In this document: piece after piece, positions 53,300 through 64,000 of the stretch
Layout of the letters: every line of letters begins with the position of its first letter
How positions within the stretch are numbered: the stretch's first letter is position 1
Assembly (NCBI GenBank): GCA_024362935.1
Contig: JANCRA010000007.1
Location: 8,248,503 to 8,312,502 of the forward strand
From: Setophaga petechia
Taxonomy: Eukaryota > Chordata > Aves > Passeriformes > Parulidae
Direction: 5' to 3'
DNA: 64,000 bases
Notes under the pieces: model-generated
Databases searched by the model: none
Told to the model about the DNA's origin: nothing
The model's input: only the letters and a program-made list of their open reading frames with translations
Program-made: the position numbers and the translations under genes

Positions 53300-53663
53300 T
53301 TTAGCCTGGGGAAAAGGAGGCTCAGGGAAGACCTCATTGCTCTGAGCTTGCTGAAAGGAAGATGTAGCCAGGTGGGGATCAGCCTCTTCTCCCAGGCAGC
53401 CAGCAATAGGATGAGAACATAAACTCAAGCTGTGCCAGGGCACATCCAGGTTCAGTATCAGGAGGAATTTCTACACTGAAATGATGGTTAAGCATGGAAC
53501 TCTGGGCTGTGCAGGGATGTGTTAGAGCTGCCATCCATGGAAGTGCTCAGAAAATGACTGGATGTGGCACTGAGTGCTGTGGTTTAGTTGACAATGGTGG
53601 TGTTTGGTCAAAGCTTGGACTCAGCTGTGGAAACCTTCTCCAGCCTTAATGATTTCATTATTC
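53300..53663 (+). mobile_element. CR1 LINE fragment, diverged
   Basis: A degraded CR1 3' region in + orientation: tagcctggggaaaaggaggc, gctgtgccagggcacatcca, aggaggaatttctacactga, and a decayed end agccttaatgatttcatt. It is more divergent than the 48.6 kb copy, so probably older. Confidence 0.8.
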
Positions 53664-53789
53664 CAAGGTGGGATTGCATGCACACTCTTAGGAGTCTCCC
53701 ATTTGCTGTCTTGCTTGGTTGTGTGATGCCAGACTTTTTCATCTACTGTTTCTGAGCCCAGGAATTCTGTGGCTTAAAGGAAACCAGAG

Positions 53790-53811
53790 CACAATAAATG
53801 CACAATAAATG
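53790..53811. repeat. Tandem repeat, 11 bp x 2
   Basis: gcacaataaat repeated twice exactly, followed by a partial third unit (gcac). Confidence 0.9.
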
Positions 53812-54270
53812 CACTTGGCAGAAGAGGGGTGTTCTCCTTGCCTTGTACATCTTTTTGGCCTGTGTACTGGGAAGTGTTACGAGCATCCCTTGTGAACTAA
53901 GGATAACACCATCTGTCCAAGGCTCAAATGCTTTAAAGAAACTCTTTCTGCCTTGTTCAAATGTTGAATTCATGTTTCTGAATATTGACAGCAGCTGTGA
54001 AGAGCTGTTCATGCTAATGACCTTGGTGCTCCTGCATGACTCTGGCTGCTGCTCGCAGGATTCAGCTAATGCCTGATTTGTGCTCTGTAAGACTGTTAAA
54101 ATGCCATGGCCATGTTGGATGAGGAGTGGTATTTGTGACAAGTTTCTGGAGTCTTCATCAAACAGGGAAAAAGCCACACACAATGGCATTCACAAGTAAA
54201 TCCTGATGCTCACAACATGGTAGAGAAGCTCTGTAGGGCCTTGTGCATGACCTGCTGTGTGGATATGTGG

Positions 54271-54294
54271 CATTAGGAGTGTCATTAGGAGTGT
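54271..54294. repeat. Tandem repeat, 12 bp x 2
   Basis: cattaggagtgt repeated twice exactly. Confidence 0.9.
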
Positions 54295-56198
54295 AAGAAT
54301 AAGGAACCTTCCTTATCCTGTTTTCAGGTCAGGGATGTAACACACATTTACCCACTGAACTTTTGGTTTTCTGATTTTTCTAGTTGTTCCATTACTTGCT
54401 GTAATGATTATTGGACAAGCTGGAATATTTCATTTTGAAGTAGATTGTGAGGGTTTTGAGGATAGATCTTGTTACATAAGGCAGTTGATGGAGGCTGTAT
54501 GTCAGAGTTGAAAGCCCTCTAGGTTCAGCTATTACCCTGAGGTTTGGAACCATCCCAGGTGCTGACCCTGCACAACTCTGCCTCTGGATCAGTACAGGAG
54601 CACAGCATTGACACTTGGGCTGCAAACCTACTGTAATACAGCATTCTGAGCCTTTCTTCTGGCAGTCTTTGCCATAAGATCTTCGAGTAGCAGACCCCAA
54701 AATCCAAAGAAAGTTTAACATAGGTACAGTTAAACATTTTTGTCTGGTTTACAGTAAAGTTACAGAGGAGTTCCCAAGTTGTTTCAGTGAAGACACTTTT
54801 CTTTGTGTTTGTACTTTTTTAGTAAGGAAGCTCCAATAACCAGTAAACAGACAGTGGTTTCCAGTTCTCTTCACAGTCACTGGGGAGATGATTCACATAA
54901 GCTTGGAGAGAATATCACATTGCAGTGGCAGGACACACTGGATGTGTTTACATTGTAGTTGTCAGATCAAGCAGGTTTTCAGCTAATTTATTGATTGTAA
55001 GTTGTCCAAGCTCTTTGCAAATGCAGTGAGTTTCCCAGAGCTTGGGACAGAGGTCCAGCACCGCACAGTGTTTATGCTGCAGAATAAAAGGATTGACAGC
55101 TCAGGAGCAGAGCAGGCATTGACAAGGGGAGGACAGGAATAAGCAGGAAACCACGGTGTGGAAGCCAGGATTTCTGAGTGGCAGAACAATGCCCCACACC
55201 TGCCCAGCACAGGCTGTTACCTGCATTGTCACATGTGAGCCACTGCAAAGGCTCAAGGAACGTGTCTGCACAGCAAACCATGGTAAGTAAAAGAGCTGAG
55301 CCTGGAAGCTGCAGCCCCTTGGTGAGCTTGCTTCTCTTCTTGAGAGCTTAGATGGCAAAAGTGTGCTGCCAACAGCAGGAGATAAGCTTTCCTTGATTAA
55401 TGGTTCTCTTTGGATGTAGAAACCACTTACAAACGATTTTTTCAGGAATTGGTTATGATTGAGTGCTATTGTGGGCCTGGGTGTGGATGCAAATCTTGTC
55501 TGTCATTGCTGAGTAACTCTGCTTGTGTCTGCACTAAATGCAGACTAAGGGTGTTTACAGTGGACAAATCTATATTTAGACAAGCCCTGGGTGTCAGCTT
55601 GACATAAGCTTAAAATAACCTTCCCCCATTGTGGGATCTTGCTTTCCCTTTGGTCTCTGCACTCACCAAGTTTGTCTTGGCAATCAAAACTAAAGGACGT
55701 GGAGTTTTTTGGGGGTTTTTACAGACATTTGGAGTGATTAATTGTGAACTATTTCAGCATGTGCTGTATTGCAAACAGATAAATGCATGAACATAACCAG
55801 AAAAATGGAGTGTAATTTGGGATTCTGGTCTCAGCCTGTGAGGACCCAACACTAGGCTAAGGGCAGTATTAGAAATAATGCTGCATCTGAAGTGGCAGGA
55901 ATGCATTATACAGAAAAAAACCTGACAGCCTTTTGCATTGAAAGGAGATAGCAATGAGATTTTAGGTTTCTGGCTGTTTCATACTGCTGCTATTGTCCTC
56001 TCCATTTAATTGACAGAAAAGAAATGCCTTCCTTGATACTTTAGTATGGTTAAATAAGAGAGGGAAAAGCTAACTCAGGTCTATTAAATGAACTTAGTAC
56101 TCGAGCAAGATGAAAAGAGCATGTGTGTACTCTGCAGAGTGTCACAGGAATGCATTGTGCTGCTTCCTGCCCTGGTAAATGTGTGCCATTAAACTTCA

Positions 56199-56212
56199 GT
56201 ACCCTCTGTTGG
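56199..56212 (-). promoter_or_regulatory. CTCF-like motif
   Basis: GTACCCTCTGTTGG matches the reverse CTCF core SYGCCMYCTRSTGG at 12 of 14 positions. It lies between the CCDC6 3' end and the CpG-island promoter, where an insulator would make sense. Motif match only, and weak. Confidence 0.2.
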
Positions 56213-57912
56213 CAAGAACAGATGAATTTTCCACAGGGAATGAGCAAACACTGCTTCTGAGGGGCCATCTCGAGGATTGATGCTCTACCTGGTGACCACC
56301 TTTACAGAAATTCTTGCCTTTGATTTGTTGAGGTTGCAAACGTGGGCCAAACAGATTACTTCAGCTCCAGAGCAAAAAGATGTCAAAGTCTTTTTTGTAT
56401 AGTCTTTGCAAAGAGTAAAAGCTGCCCATGGGGGGAGAACTGAGGATTTCTGGAGCATCTGACTGTCACAGCAGTTTGGTTTCAGTCCCACTGGAGTAGC
56501 AGCAGTGTGTGATGTTGCTAACAGCCCCCTCCTTGTCATGTGCCAACAGGGAGAGCCTGGTAATTCTGTGTGAAACAAATGAGTCATTATTTTCCTCTAG
56601 GATGTTCTTTAATGCCTTTCAGCCACCTCACTGTGCCCTCTGCCACAGCTCTGATTGCTGCAGCCTTCACTGGAGTTTGGGACATTTGGGATTTACCTTG
56701 TTTTGCTCTATTTTCTGTCCATCCACTGCTGAAAGTGAAAATATGTTTAACCATTTTGGATCATATTCTTCCATAGAGGTGGTAATTCTAGCCCATTAAA
56801 GCATAAAGCTAATACAAAGTAGAACTCAGAAAGGAGATTTTATATTCCAGATTAAGAACAAAAAAGCAGAGATAGCATAAACCAGTCTGCCTCCCTCTAG
56901 TTAAACAAGCCCTTTCTGTGCCCTCAATACAGTAGCTCAGAAAGGAGTGTGACAGGGGAAAAGGATAAGTTACTGGGTTGTTTTCTGAAAAAGTGATTTA
57001 TTTATGTATTGTGATTTCTTTAGTATGCTGGTATTTTCACTGTCATCTGGTCCTCTAATGTAACCATACATGCTCATATATACGAGATTTGCTGCTGTAA
57101 GAGACAGCTCTGACTCTTGCCTTTCTCTGTAATGAATCTTCTGATCTCTAAAGAAGATGGAATCTTTTTCCTAAAACAGTGAGTGCTTTCTTGAGCTCTC
57201 CCAGTATGACAATGCACCACCCTAAATGGGGATTAGCTTTACTGTGAGGGGCATATAACAGGATCAGGAAAGGGAAGTTGGGGTTGAACAACATAAACTT
57301 TGTATCTCAGTAGAAATAGCATTTGCGGTTTGTACTGGCATTGATCTTTGTGAATTTATGGCAAACCTGAAGGTCATGAGGGACCTCTGCCATAATAAAA
57401 ATATCCTGCTAGATATTTCCTGGAAGAATTATTAGAAGAAAATAGAACTGATAAATCCCTTTGCTTAGAGATACAGGGCTAATTTTATTTCCATTTTACA
57501 CTCTGAGCAGATGTGATTCATGCTGTCAGCACTTACTTGTCATTACGTGGTGCACTTTTGTATTTTAGTTGAAGTGTATGTGATTTTTAAAATAGCTTTA
57601 AAATAATGTGATTTTCCCTAATGTTCTAAATATGGAAAACTTCATTATTTGCCAAACCCAAATAGCTCCTTTATTAGTTTAGGGAATGCAAATATATGCA
57701 ACAGATTCAGAAGATTATGTTGCGTAAATATTGTCGTGATTCTCTAGTTTGTTACAAAGAACTTTTACTAAGAAACTGTACCTCAGACATCTTCAAAAAA
57801 CACTCCTTTCAGCTGCATTGGTTGGTTGTGTTGTGTAGCAAAAGCACTGAAGTGATAAGCAAGTTAAAATTACTTTGATTAAATAGCTTTTTCCTCATTT
57901 GGTAATACTCTC

Positions 57913-57939
57913 ATGAGGACATACAGGTGATGTCCTCAT
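57913..57939. repeat. Short perfect hairpin (10-bp arms)
   Basis: atgaggacat (57913-57922) and atgtcctcat (57930-57939) around a 7-nt loop. Confidence 0.8.
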
Positions 57940-58155
57940 TACCTACATGGGTACTGTAAGAACCTAAAAAGCCCTTCACCCATTCAGTCATGTAAAAGTA
58001 AAGAAACAAAAAAGAAGAAATTCTAGACTACAGTTTTTTAAAGCTAGATGACTGCTGCTTTTCTTTTGTTTCAAGCTTTGCAGGTTTGCATGTGAGGTTT
58101 ATTTTGCCTATATGTAGACTCGTAACATGGGAAACTGATTTACAAAGCAGCAAAT

Positions 58156-58465
58156 GAATCATAGGATGGTTTGGATTGGAAGGAACCTTGTAGATCATCT
58201 AGTTCCACCTCCCCTGCTATGGGCATGGACACCTTCCACCACACCAGGTTTTTCAGGGCTCCATCCAGCCTGGCCTTGAACACTTCCAGGGATGAACACC
58301 CACAGCTTCCCAGGACAACCTGTGCCAGGGCCTCACCACCCTCAGAGTAAAGAATTTTTCCCTATTATCTATGTATTGTACACCTCCCCTCTTTCAGTTT
58401 AAGTCATTTTCCCTGTTTTTGTCCCCACATGCTCCTGTACACAGTTCCTGTCCATCTCTCTTGTG
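58156..58465 (-). mobile_element. CR1 LINE fragment (3' end), minus strand
   Basis: Reverse-complemented CR1 terminus: gaatcataggatggtttgga, ttggaaggaaccttgtagat, ccagcctggccttgaacact, and ctcaccaccctcagagtaaa. The 3' end of the element is at the low coordinate. The open frame beginning at 58371 starts in this repeat and is not a gene. Confidence 0.92.
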
Positions 58466-61400
58466 TGCAGCTGACCGGTTTGTCAGACGTGGTTACACTG
58501 GGGGCACAGTTCATCTGAGCACACACTTCAGGCCTTGTCTGTGTTCGGGGAGCTCTGTAGAGGATGGTGGTGTGGAAACCTTGGATTTAATGTTATCAGT
58601 GACAGCCAGACTGTGGAAGGGACAATTCTGCCACTATATCTGCATCTTCCCAGACAATGTAGGCAATATTCCCTGTCAGCATAGCTGTGATGGCACCAGG
58701 GAGCTTTGTGGTACTTTATTGGCTTCTCCTGGGAAATCTGTGTTCTTTGCAGCTGAGACAGTCTTGTTCCCTTTCACACAAATCTGAGAGAAGGTGTAGT
58801 GACCCTGCTTAAAGTGGTCAAATAGCACTTGACAAACCTCATGGTTCTCACCTCTCACATGAAGGGTTAATTTATAACTTCGGAAGCGTTGTCTTCTGTG
58901 GCTGCTGGAGAAAAATGAGTGTCCTTTAGACTCTGTGAGTGCATCAATATTTAATGTGTCTGCTTAAATTAAACTCCAGTCAAACTACTGATTATTCTCC
59001 TCACCTTGTTCCCCCTTCAATCATTAATGGACCTTTTCCACAAGCAAGTTAACAGAACACCTACAGTGGCCTTTGCACATGCTGGCCTTACCCTTTCACT
59101 GCAGACTCTGTCCTCCTACACTGATTGTGTAAGGACTACAGAGATAAAAAAGGATGCTCCCCACCTGGACCACAGTTTAAAGGAGAATAGTTGATCAAAT
59201 ACTTAAAATTAGGTTATGTTTTGAGATCTTCCTCCATTGCAGAATCTGGGCCTTTAAAATCAAACAAGCACACAAACAAACAAAAAACCCCAACCAAAAC
59301 CCCCAAACCTGTTGCCTTTTTACCCAGGGTGATAATCCTAGATCAGATTTAGGGTGTTCAGCACCAACTACATTCCTTGCTGGGAAGGACCCCTTCCAGG
59401 GTGGCTGTTTGAATACCCTCTAATTTTCCTCTCTTTACCTTCAGGAGCTGCTGCTAGTGCACTGGCTGTGAAGTAGAGAACATTCCTCGATCATCTGTTC
59501 ACTGGTACAGCTGTGAGTGACCCAGAACAGCACATCCTGCAACCATGGTGTACCAAATACCAGGTAAAATTTAACTAGGTGCTGCTTCCATCCCTGGTCA
59601 TGCTGCACAAGTACCTTTATCCTTTGGATTCTTAGACCCCACAGGCTGAGGGGAAAAGTGGCTTATAGAAATTATTCAGTGTTTTACTTCATTTTCTCTT
59701 TTAAATGGGGATTTAAGAATTCTGGTGATGTGTGGGATGAAAGTGTGGTTGTGAATGGTGCAGTTATAGCACTGTTACAATTCACTGGGCCTTGGAAGGC
59801 CATGTAGGAAGGGTTTCTGAAAGAAGAAATGAGAAGATTAACCAGTGATGTGTAATCTAAGCCGAATGGCAGTTGCCAAAATACTGTAGGTCAAGTGAGC
59901 AGAAACCTAGAGTTGAACAGAGCTGCATTGCTTGTTATGAAACCAGGGACAAAGGAGAAATGGAGGAGGGACTGTTTCCTCTAACCTTGTTTTCTGTAGC
60001 TTGTTTTCCCAGTTCTGTTCCTTGCCAGCAAGGTTGGCCTCTCAAAATTATGATATGCACTTGACTGGCATGTTCATATTAAGAACAGGTTTAATTAAAA
60101 CAAGGGACTTGTCATCAGGAGGACATCCAGAGAAGTTAGAGTAAAGCAATTAGGGTCAATATGCATTCACTTAAAGTGCATAGTTATTCTCAAGTGGGGT
60201 TTCTTGTTCAGGTCCAAAGCTGCCGGTGATCTGAACTTGGTTTGGTTTACATCTGACTGGGCTTCCTTCCTCTGCATAAGGGAGTGTCAATGTACTCCTG
60301 TCACTGATGTGCCTTTACTCTTTTTCATGTGCCTTAACTATTCTTGTACAGCTAAACCATTGTGAACTTGTGATTACAGTAATTTTTTCAGATGCTCATG
60401 ACCAATTTTGCTAGAATGAAGTATTTAATTTTACAAGATTGTTTTTTAGGCTTCTGTATCAAGCACAGGTATTTCTGTATCTGTAATGGGAACTGGAGCT
60501 GTAGATGCACTTGTTTGCAAAAAGGTTTTGTATTGAAGTGTAGGAAACAGCACATCTTGGACAGTTAATTCAGAATTGTTGTTTCCCAGCCATCCCTTGC
60601 GTGGTTATGGGAAGATTTCACTTGCTCTTTCAATTTTAGCCTGTGTCCTGAAGCCCAAGAAGCAATCAAAGTAAACAGTGGCTGTTTACTCTCTGGGCAG
60701 CTGTCTTCAGTCATTTGTTTCAGCAGCTCCAGTGCACATGTTCCCAAAATGCTGTGCTTCCCAAAGAAATCTGTGCAAGCACAAGCTAGCCTAGCTTCTC
60801 CTAATATGTGTAGCAGTTATATGGGGATGGAATTTAAGCCTACCCACCTCTTTTACGTGTCTAATGCTTATGCAGAACAGTTCATTCCTTTTGCTTCACA
60901 GTAACCTCTCACAGTTCTTGAAGTTCTATGATGTTTCCCGTGTTCCTTCTCTCTAGGTTAAATGCCATTTATTTCAGTTCTCCTCCCTGGAACAGTTTTC
61001 TAGAGCTCTCGGAGTTCCTGTTCTCCTTTCTTCCCCTCCACCCCCCCTTCAGCTGGCTGCCCTTTTCGACATGAGATACACAGCACAACCCAACACCAGC
61101 TGGGATGTCTTAAAAGTGAGCCTTGAGTTTATGTCATTCTTCTGTCAGTCCTTCCAGTAGCAAGCATTAATTTTGATGTTTACCTGAATACTGTGAGGTG
61201 TGGATCAAGACACTTTTAAAGACATTTGAAGTTCACAAGCCTTTGTAAATATTGCATGAAGGAGTAAGTCTGGACTGAAAAGGAGAATGGTGCCATACCT
61301 GTAGGAACTGCAGAGGCTGTGAACATCTGAGGTTGCATCAGAATTTCAGGTCTAGGAATATTTCAGCTCTCAGAATTTCACTCAGCTCTGGGAATGTTTA

Positions 61401-61549
61401 TATTTCCACCTGCAGTATGTGGTTACATGAGCTCTAATTGGGTAGAGGTAGCAGCAGAGCTGTCACCCTGCACACGCCCGAGGTGGGGGCTGATACTTGC
61501 TGGGTGTTCAGTCAGCTTCTGCGGCAGCCTTTGCAGTCTGGAGGGTGAG
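58466..61549. other. Intergenic DNA upstream of the CpG island
   Basis: AT-rich, becoming G+C-richer after about 61400. In human the small muscle gene MRLN lies just upstream of SLC16A9, so I looked here for its 46-codon frame and did not recognise it. No other gene is supported. Confidence 0.65.
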
Positions 61550-62375
61550 CATCGCAGGTGGCTGAACTTGCGCCACTTGACGACCACCCTGCCGCCTGTG
61601 CGACAGCGCTGGACGTGCCATGCACACGGATCCGGGCCGGGGCTCTGATGAGGCTGCCTCAGAAGGCTGTGGGTGCGCTGATACGCGAGTGAGTTGTCTC
61701 TCCCCTGAGCTGGCAGGCTGGGGTAGCAGTGCCGCGTGTGCGCTGCCTGCATCGCTGTCTGCAGCGCAAGTTTGCGGGTTTTTGGCACGGCCGGTGGCGG
61801 GAGCCAGCGCCCATCCCGGTCCTGCGGCCGCTCCGCCGCCCTGGGGACCCGCGCGGGTGCCCGGGGGAGCCCGGCCCGCGGCTGCCTTGGGGCAAGGAGC
61901 GGGGGGTGGCGCTGGGGGTCACCGTGCCCCGGGGCGCTGACAATGGGGGGCTGCGCTGGGGACGGGACCCCGCGGTGATCGCCGCTCCCCCGCCGCTCTC
62001 GGGGCTCGGGCGCGGCTCCCGCACGGCTCCGCTGGGGACGACCCTCGGCCAGGGACGCGCGTCCGCCTGTGCCCGGCGGGAGCGGGGCGGGGGTCGGCCC
62101 GGGGGCAGGGGCAGGAGGGGAGCAGGGCAGCGCTCGGCGGCGGAGGTGAGCCCGAGCCGAGCGGCCCCGCCTGCCCGGAGGGGCGGGGGGTCGGGGCGGT
62201 CCCCCCGCGCCGGGGCTGCGGGCGGAGGCGGCGGCGGCCCCCGGCAGCTCCTCCCCCGCCCGAGTTACAACCGGTTCGTGCCGGCCGCGGCCCGCCCGCC
62301 GCGCCGCGATGCGGGGCTGCCCCGGCTCCCCGGGGGCGGCTCCGGGCCCCCGCCCCACGGGCCGCCCGCCCGCAG

Positions 62376-62381
62376 GTAACG
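62376..62381 (+). other. Candidate splice donor of an upstream first exon
   Basis: CGCAG/gtaacg with the exon end at 62375. It matches the donor consensus well and lies in the centre of the CpG island, so it could end a TATA-less first exon that starts around 62.2-62.3 kb. Confidence 0.35.
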
Positions 62382-62400
62382 GGGCCGGGACCCGCGCTTC

Positions 62401-62427
62401 GGGCGGGGGGACAGTGGGGCGGGGGCG
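62401..62427 (+). other. G-quadruplex motif
   Basis: Four G runs (GGG, G6, GGGG, G5) separated by loops of 1, 5 and 1 nt, immediately downstream of the 62375 donor. A canonical G4 pattern, common at CpG-island promoters. Confidence 0.6.
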
Positions 62428-62770
62428 GACGGACAGAGGCCCGTCAGGGGCCGCTGACCCCGGTTCGGCCCGGCCCGGCCCCGCTCTGCGGTGGGAGCTG
62501 CCCCGGGGCGGGGGCGGCTGGTCCAGGCCGGGGACCCGGGGCGGCTCTGCGCGGTCTCCGGGGAGCGGCTTCGGGAAAAGGAACAGGAGCGGATCGTGCC
62601 GCCGACTCGGGGCGAGCGCATCCCTTGCGGTGCCCATCGACGACCACCCCCCGGTGAGGCTGTGGTGCCTCCTGGTGTGCCCTGCTGGCGGCTGGTGGGC
62701 ACTGGGCGTGTGCGACATCAGCACCTGGCGCGGACACATGGCAGCGGGTGCTCGTCGCCATCGGTGTTTG

Positions 62771-62822
62771 TGTGCCCATTGCGGGAGCCCACCGACCCCG
62801 TGTGTGCCCATTGCGGGCTCCC
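62771..62822 (+). repeat. Tandem duplication in CpG island, period 32
   Basis: tgtgcccattgcgggagccc (62771-62790) recurs as tgtgcccattgcgggctccc (62803-62822), 18 of 20 identical. A small local duplication. Confidence 0.8.
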
Positions 62823-63034
62823 GGCGGCTGCCCCGGAGCGGGGCACTGTGGCTCGGCCGTGTGTGCCATCGGCACGGCCAGGGCGACCTTCAGTCACCTC
62901 CCGGAGCGCGTCCGTCACTGCGCGGGCGAGCGCTTCCCGTCGGGACCGGCCTGCAGCTGGAAGGCGTCAATGTGTAACGCGGGGCTGTGGGCTGGCCCCC
63001 GAGGGCGTGGGGAGAGGCGAGGCGAGCGGGGGGC

Positions 63035-63040
63035 TATAAG
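63035..63040 (+). promoter_or_regulatory. TATA-like box
   Basis: TATAAG in gggggctataagaggccg, set in GC-rich DNA, which is the classical core-promoter arrangement. It predicts a + strand start near 63065. Confidence 0.5.
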
Positions 63041-63064
63041 AGGCCGTCCATCCCCACGGGGACC

Positions 63065-63315
63065 CTGGCCAAGGGGCACAGACGGACTGAGGGAGCAGAT
63101 GCTGAAGGGAAGCCTCGCAGGTTGTGATGCGTAAGGCGGCGCGCATCGTGCTCTCGTTTTGCAGAGGAGATCTCTGGTAAATCATGTTGGCTGGCGGTTT
63201 CTAGCAGCGCCGGCCCGCATCTGCCCGCATGGATGCGTGCTAGTGACCGACAGGCACTAAAGTTGTGCTTTCGGGGGGTTTCCATCAACTCTGGAGCAGC
63301 AGGCTCTGGAAACAG
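63065..63315 (+). other. Candidate untranslated first exon of the downstream gene
   Basis: It runs from about 30 bp downstream of the TATA-like box to the donor AACAG/gtagga at 63315/63316. It has several short upstream ATGs and no long frame, so it would be 5'UTR. The start is inferred from the TATA spacing. The link to SLC16A9 is by gene order only. Confidence 0.35.
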
Positions 63316-64000
63316 GTAGGACTGGTTCTGCTGAGCTGACAGATTTGTACAAAGTTGACTGGTTTATGTGTTGCCCCACTGATGCTTCTTAATGTTAAGT
63401 AATTTTGCATAATAGAAAAACATTATTTTGTTGTTGGTAAGTTTTGTTCTGGTGTTGTGTTTTGTTTTAAATTTCACACTTCTGTCGTCCGTGTGAAATA
63501 GAAGGAAACATTGATATTGACAACTCTCTTATTTAGCTCACAGAAGGGCAAGTAGAGAAATGTGACAAATAGGCAGACCTGAATATTGAGAACTAGAAGG
63601 GAAATAGATATGTGTGTTCAGTGTCACACAGGAAACTACTGTACCTAGAACACCAGTTGAAGTCTGTTGTCGTGGAAGCAGAGATGCATCTTGCAGTGAA
63701 TTCAATACAATGCTTGTGCTGCAGAGTCAGTACACGTGCAGGTGTTTGGAAATGATGAGCATGTTAAAGGCACCTATGATGCACCAGTCATGCTCTAGGT
63801 GTTACTTGCAAGCTAAGGGTAGCAGAAGTTTCGGATGATAATTGCAAGAACTTGCCTGAAAAATAAACAGAAATTTACAAGAATCTGATTCAGCTTAAAA
63901 TGAGGGATGTTACTTTTCTGGCTGGTGCCGTCTTGATTTGTAGCAGAGTCTTGCAAAACTTGAGGAGCCCAGTGTTAATCACGCAGTGTGTGTGCTGACA
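63316..64000 (+). other. Probable intron 1 of the downstream gene
   Basis: Composition returns to AT-rich directly after the 63315/63316 donor. No coding exon, and no transporter sequence, is visible to the end of the window. Confidence 0.4.

Larger units (their letters stand above)
53664..58155. other. Intergenic DNA
   Basis: It contains two small tandem repeats (53790-53811 and 54271-54294), a CTCF-like motif at 56199-56212 and a 10-bp hairpin at 57913-57939. A 148-codon minus-strand frame (53743-54189) has no recognisable domain. No gene is supported. Confidence 0.7.
61550..63290 (+). promoter_or_regulatory. CpG island promoter of the next + strand gene (SLC16A9 by synteny)
   Basis: About 1.7 kb with abrupt very high G+C and dense CpG, the only such region in the window, in contrast to the AT-rich DNA on both sides. 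Multiple GC-box/SP1-type GGGGCGGGG motifs occur around 62400-62520. The + strand carries a TATA-like box (63035) and consensus splice donors (62375/62376 and 63315/63316). In human the gene following CCDC6 in the same orientation is SLC16A9 (a monocarboxylate-transporter-family protein); gene order suggests this is its promoter. No SLC16A9 protein sequence is present before 64000. A divergent minus-strand transcript cannot be excluded. Long open frames across the island on both strands are a by-product of the GC content. Confidence 0.75.

Noticed and set aside
53743..54189. 148-codon minus-strand open frame in intergenic DNA
   Set aside because: No domain, signal or splice context, and its composition is like that of random frames nearby.
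58371..58787. 138-codon open frame on the + strand
   Set aside because: It begins inside the minus-strand CR1 fragment and runs into unrelated DNA. No recognisable protein.
61423..62811. 462-codon open frame on the minus strand across the CpG island
   Set aside because: It has low-complexity Pro/Arg/Gly/Ala composition, with long open frames on both strands and in several reading frames at once. This is what very high G+C produces. No domain recognised.
61729..62977. Open frames of 216 and 222 codons on the + strand in the CpG island
   Set aside because: They have the same GC-driven composition, cross likely splice donors, and show no resemblance to SLC16A9 or any other known protein.

Overview
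This is a vertebrate nuclear genome window, almost certainly from a bird. Short exons with GT-AG borders sit in long AT-rich introns. There are three CR1-type LINE fragments, and one solo LTR resembles LTRs I associate with songbirds. A bird is well supported; a passerine is a weaker inference from memory of that LTR.

The window holds one protein-coding gene, CCDC6, on the + strand. Exon 1 lies upstream of base 1, and the window opens inside intron 1 (1-14247). Exons 2 to 9 are at 14248-14397, 21429-21557, 26528-26631, 27891-28051, 30580-30736, 33900-34000, 37676-37800 and 40134-40325. They join in phase without a gap or stop into 372 codons plus TAG, which covers everything after the ~101 residues that exon 1 encodes in human CCDC6. 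The protein is a long coiled coil (exons 2-6) followed by a serine/proline-rich tail (exons 7-9). A long 3'UTR follows, with several polyadenylation signals; the most distal good ones are at 45611 and 45840.

From about 45.9 to 61.5 kb I see no gene, only AT-rich intergenic DNA with CR1 fragments at ~48565-49010 (+), 53300-53663 (+) and 58156-58465 (-). A dense CpG island at ~61.55-63.29 kb has GC boxes, a G-quadruplex motif, a TATA-like box at 63035 and + strand splice donors at 62375/62376 and 63315/63316. It looks like the promoter and untranslated first exon of the next + strand gene. In human the next gene in the same orientation is SLC16A9, so that is the likely identity, by synteny only; no SLC16A9 coding sequence is visible before the window ends.

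I found no new multi-gene system. The features most worth a second look are: a near-perfect 46-bp inverted repeat with a 14-nt loop in intron 1 (6928-7033); an LTR inserted 12 bp past the exon 4 splice donor; a textbook splice acceptor in intron 7 that would give a short alternative C-terminus; and a 3'UTR with four miR-30 seed matches plus a let-7 8-mer.
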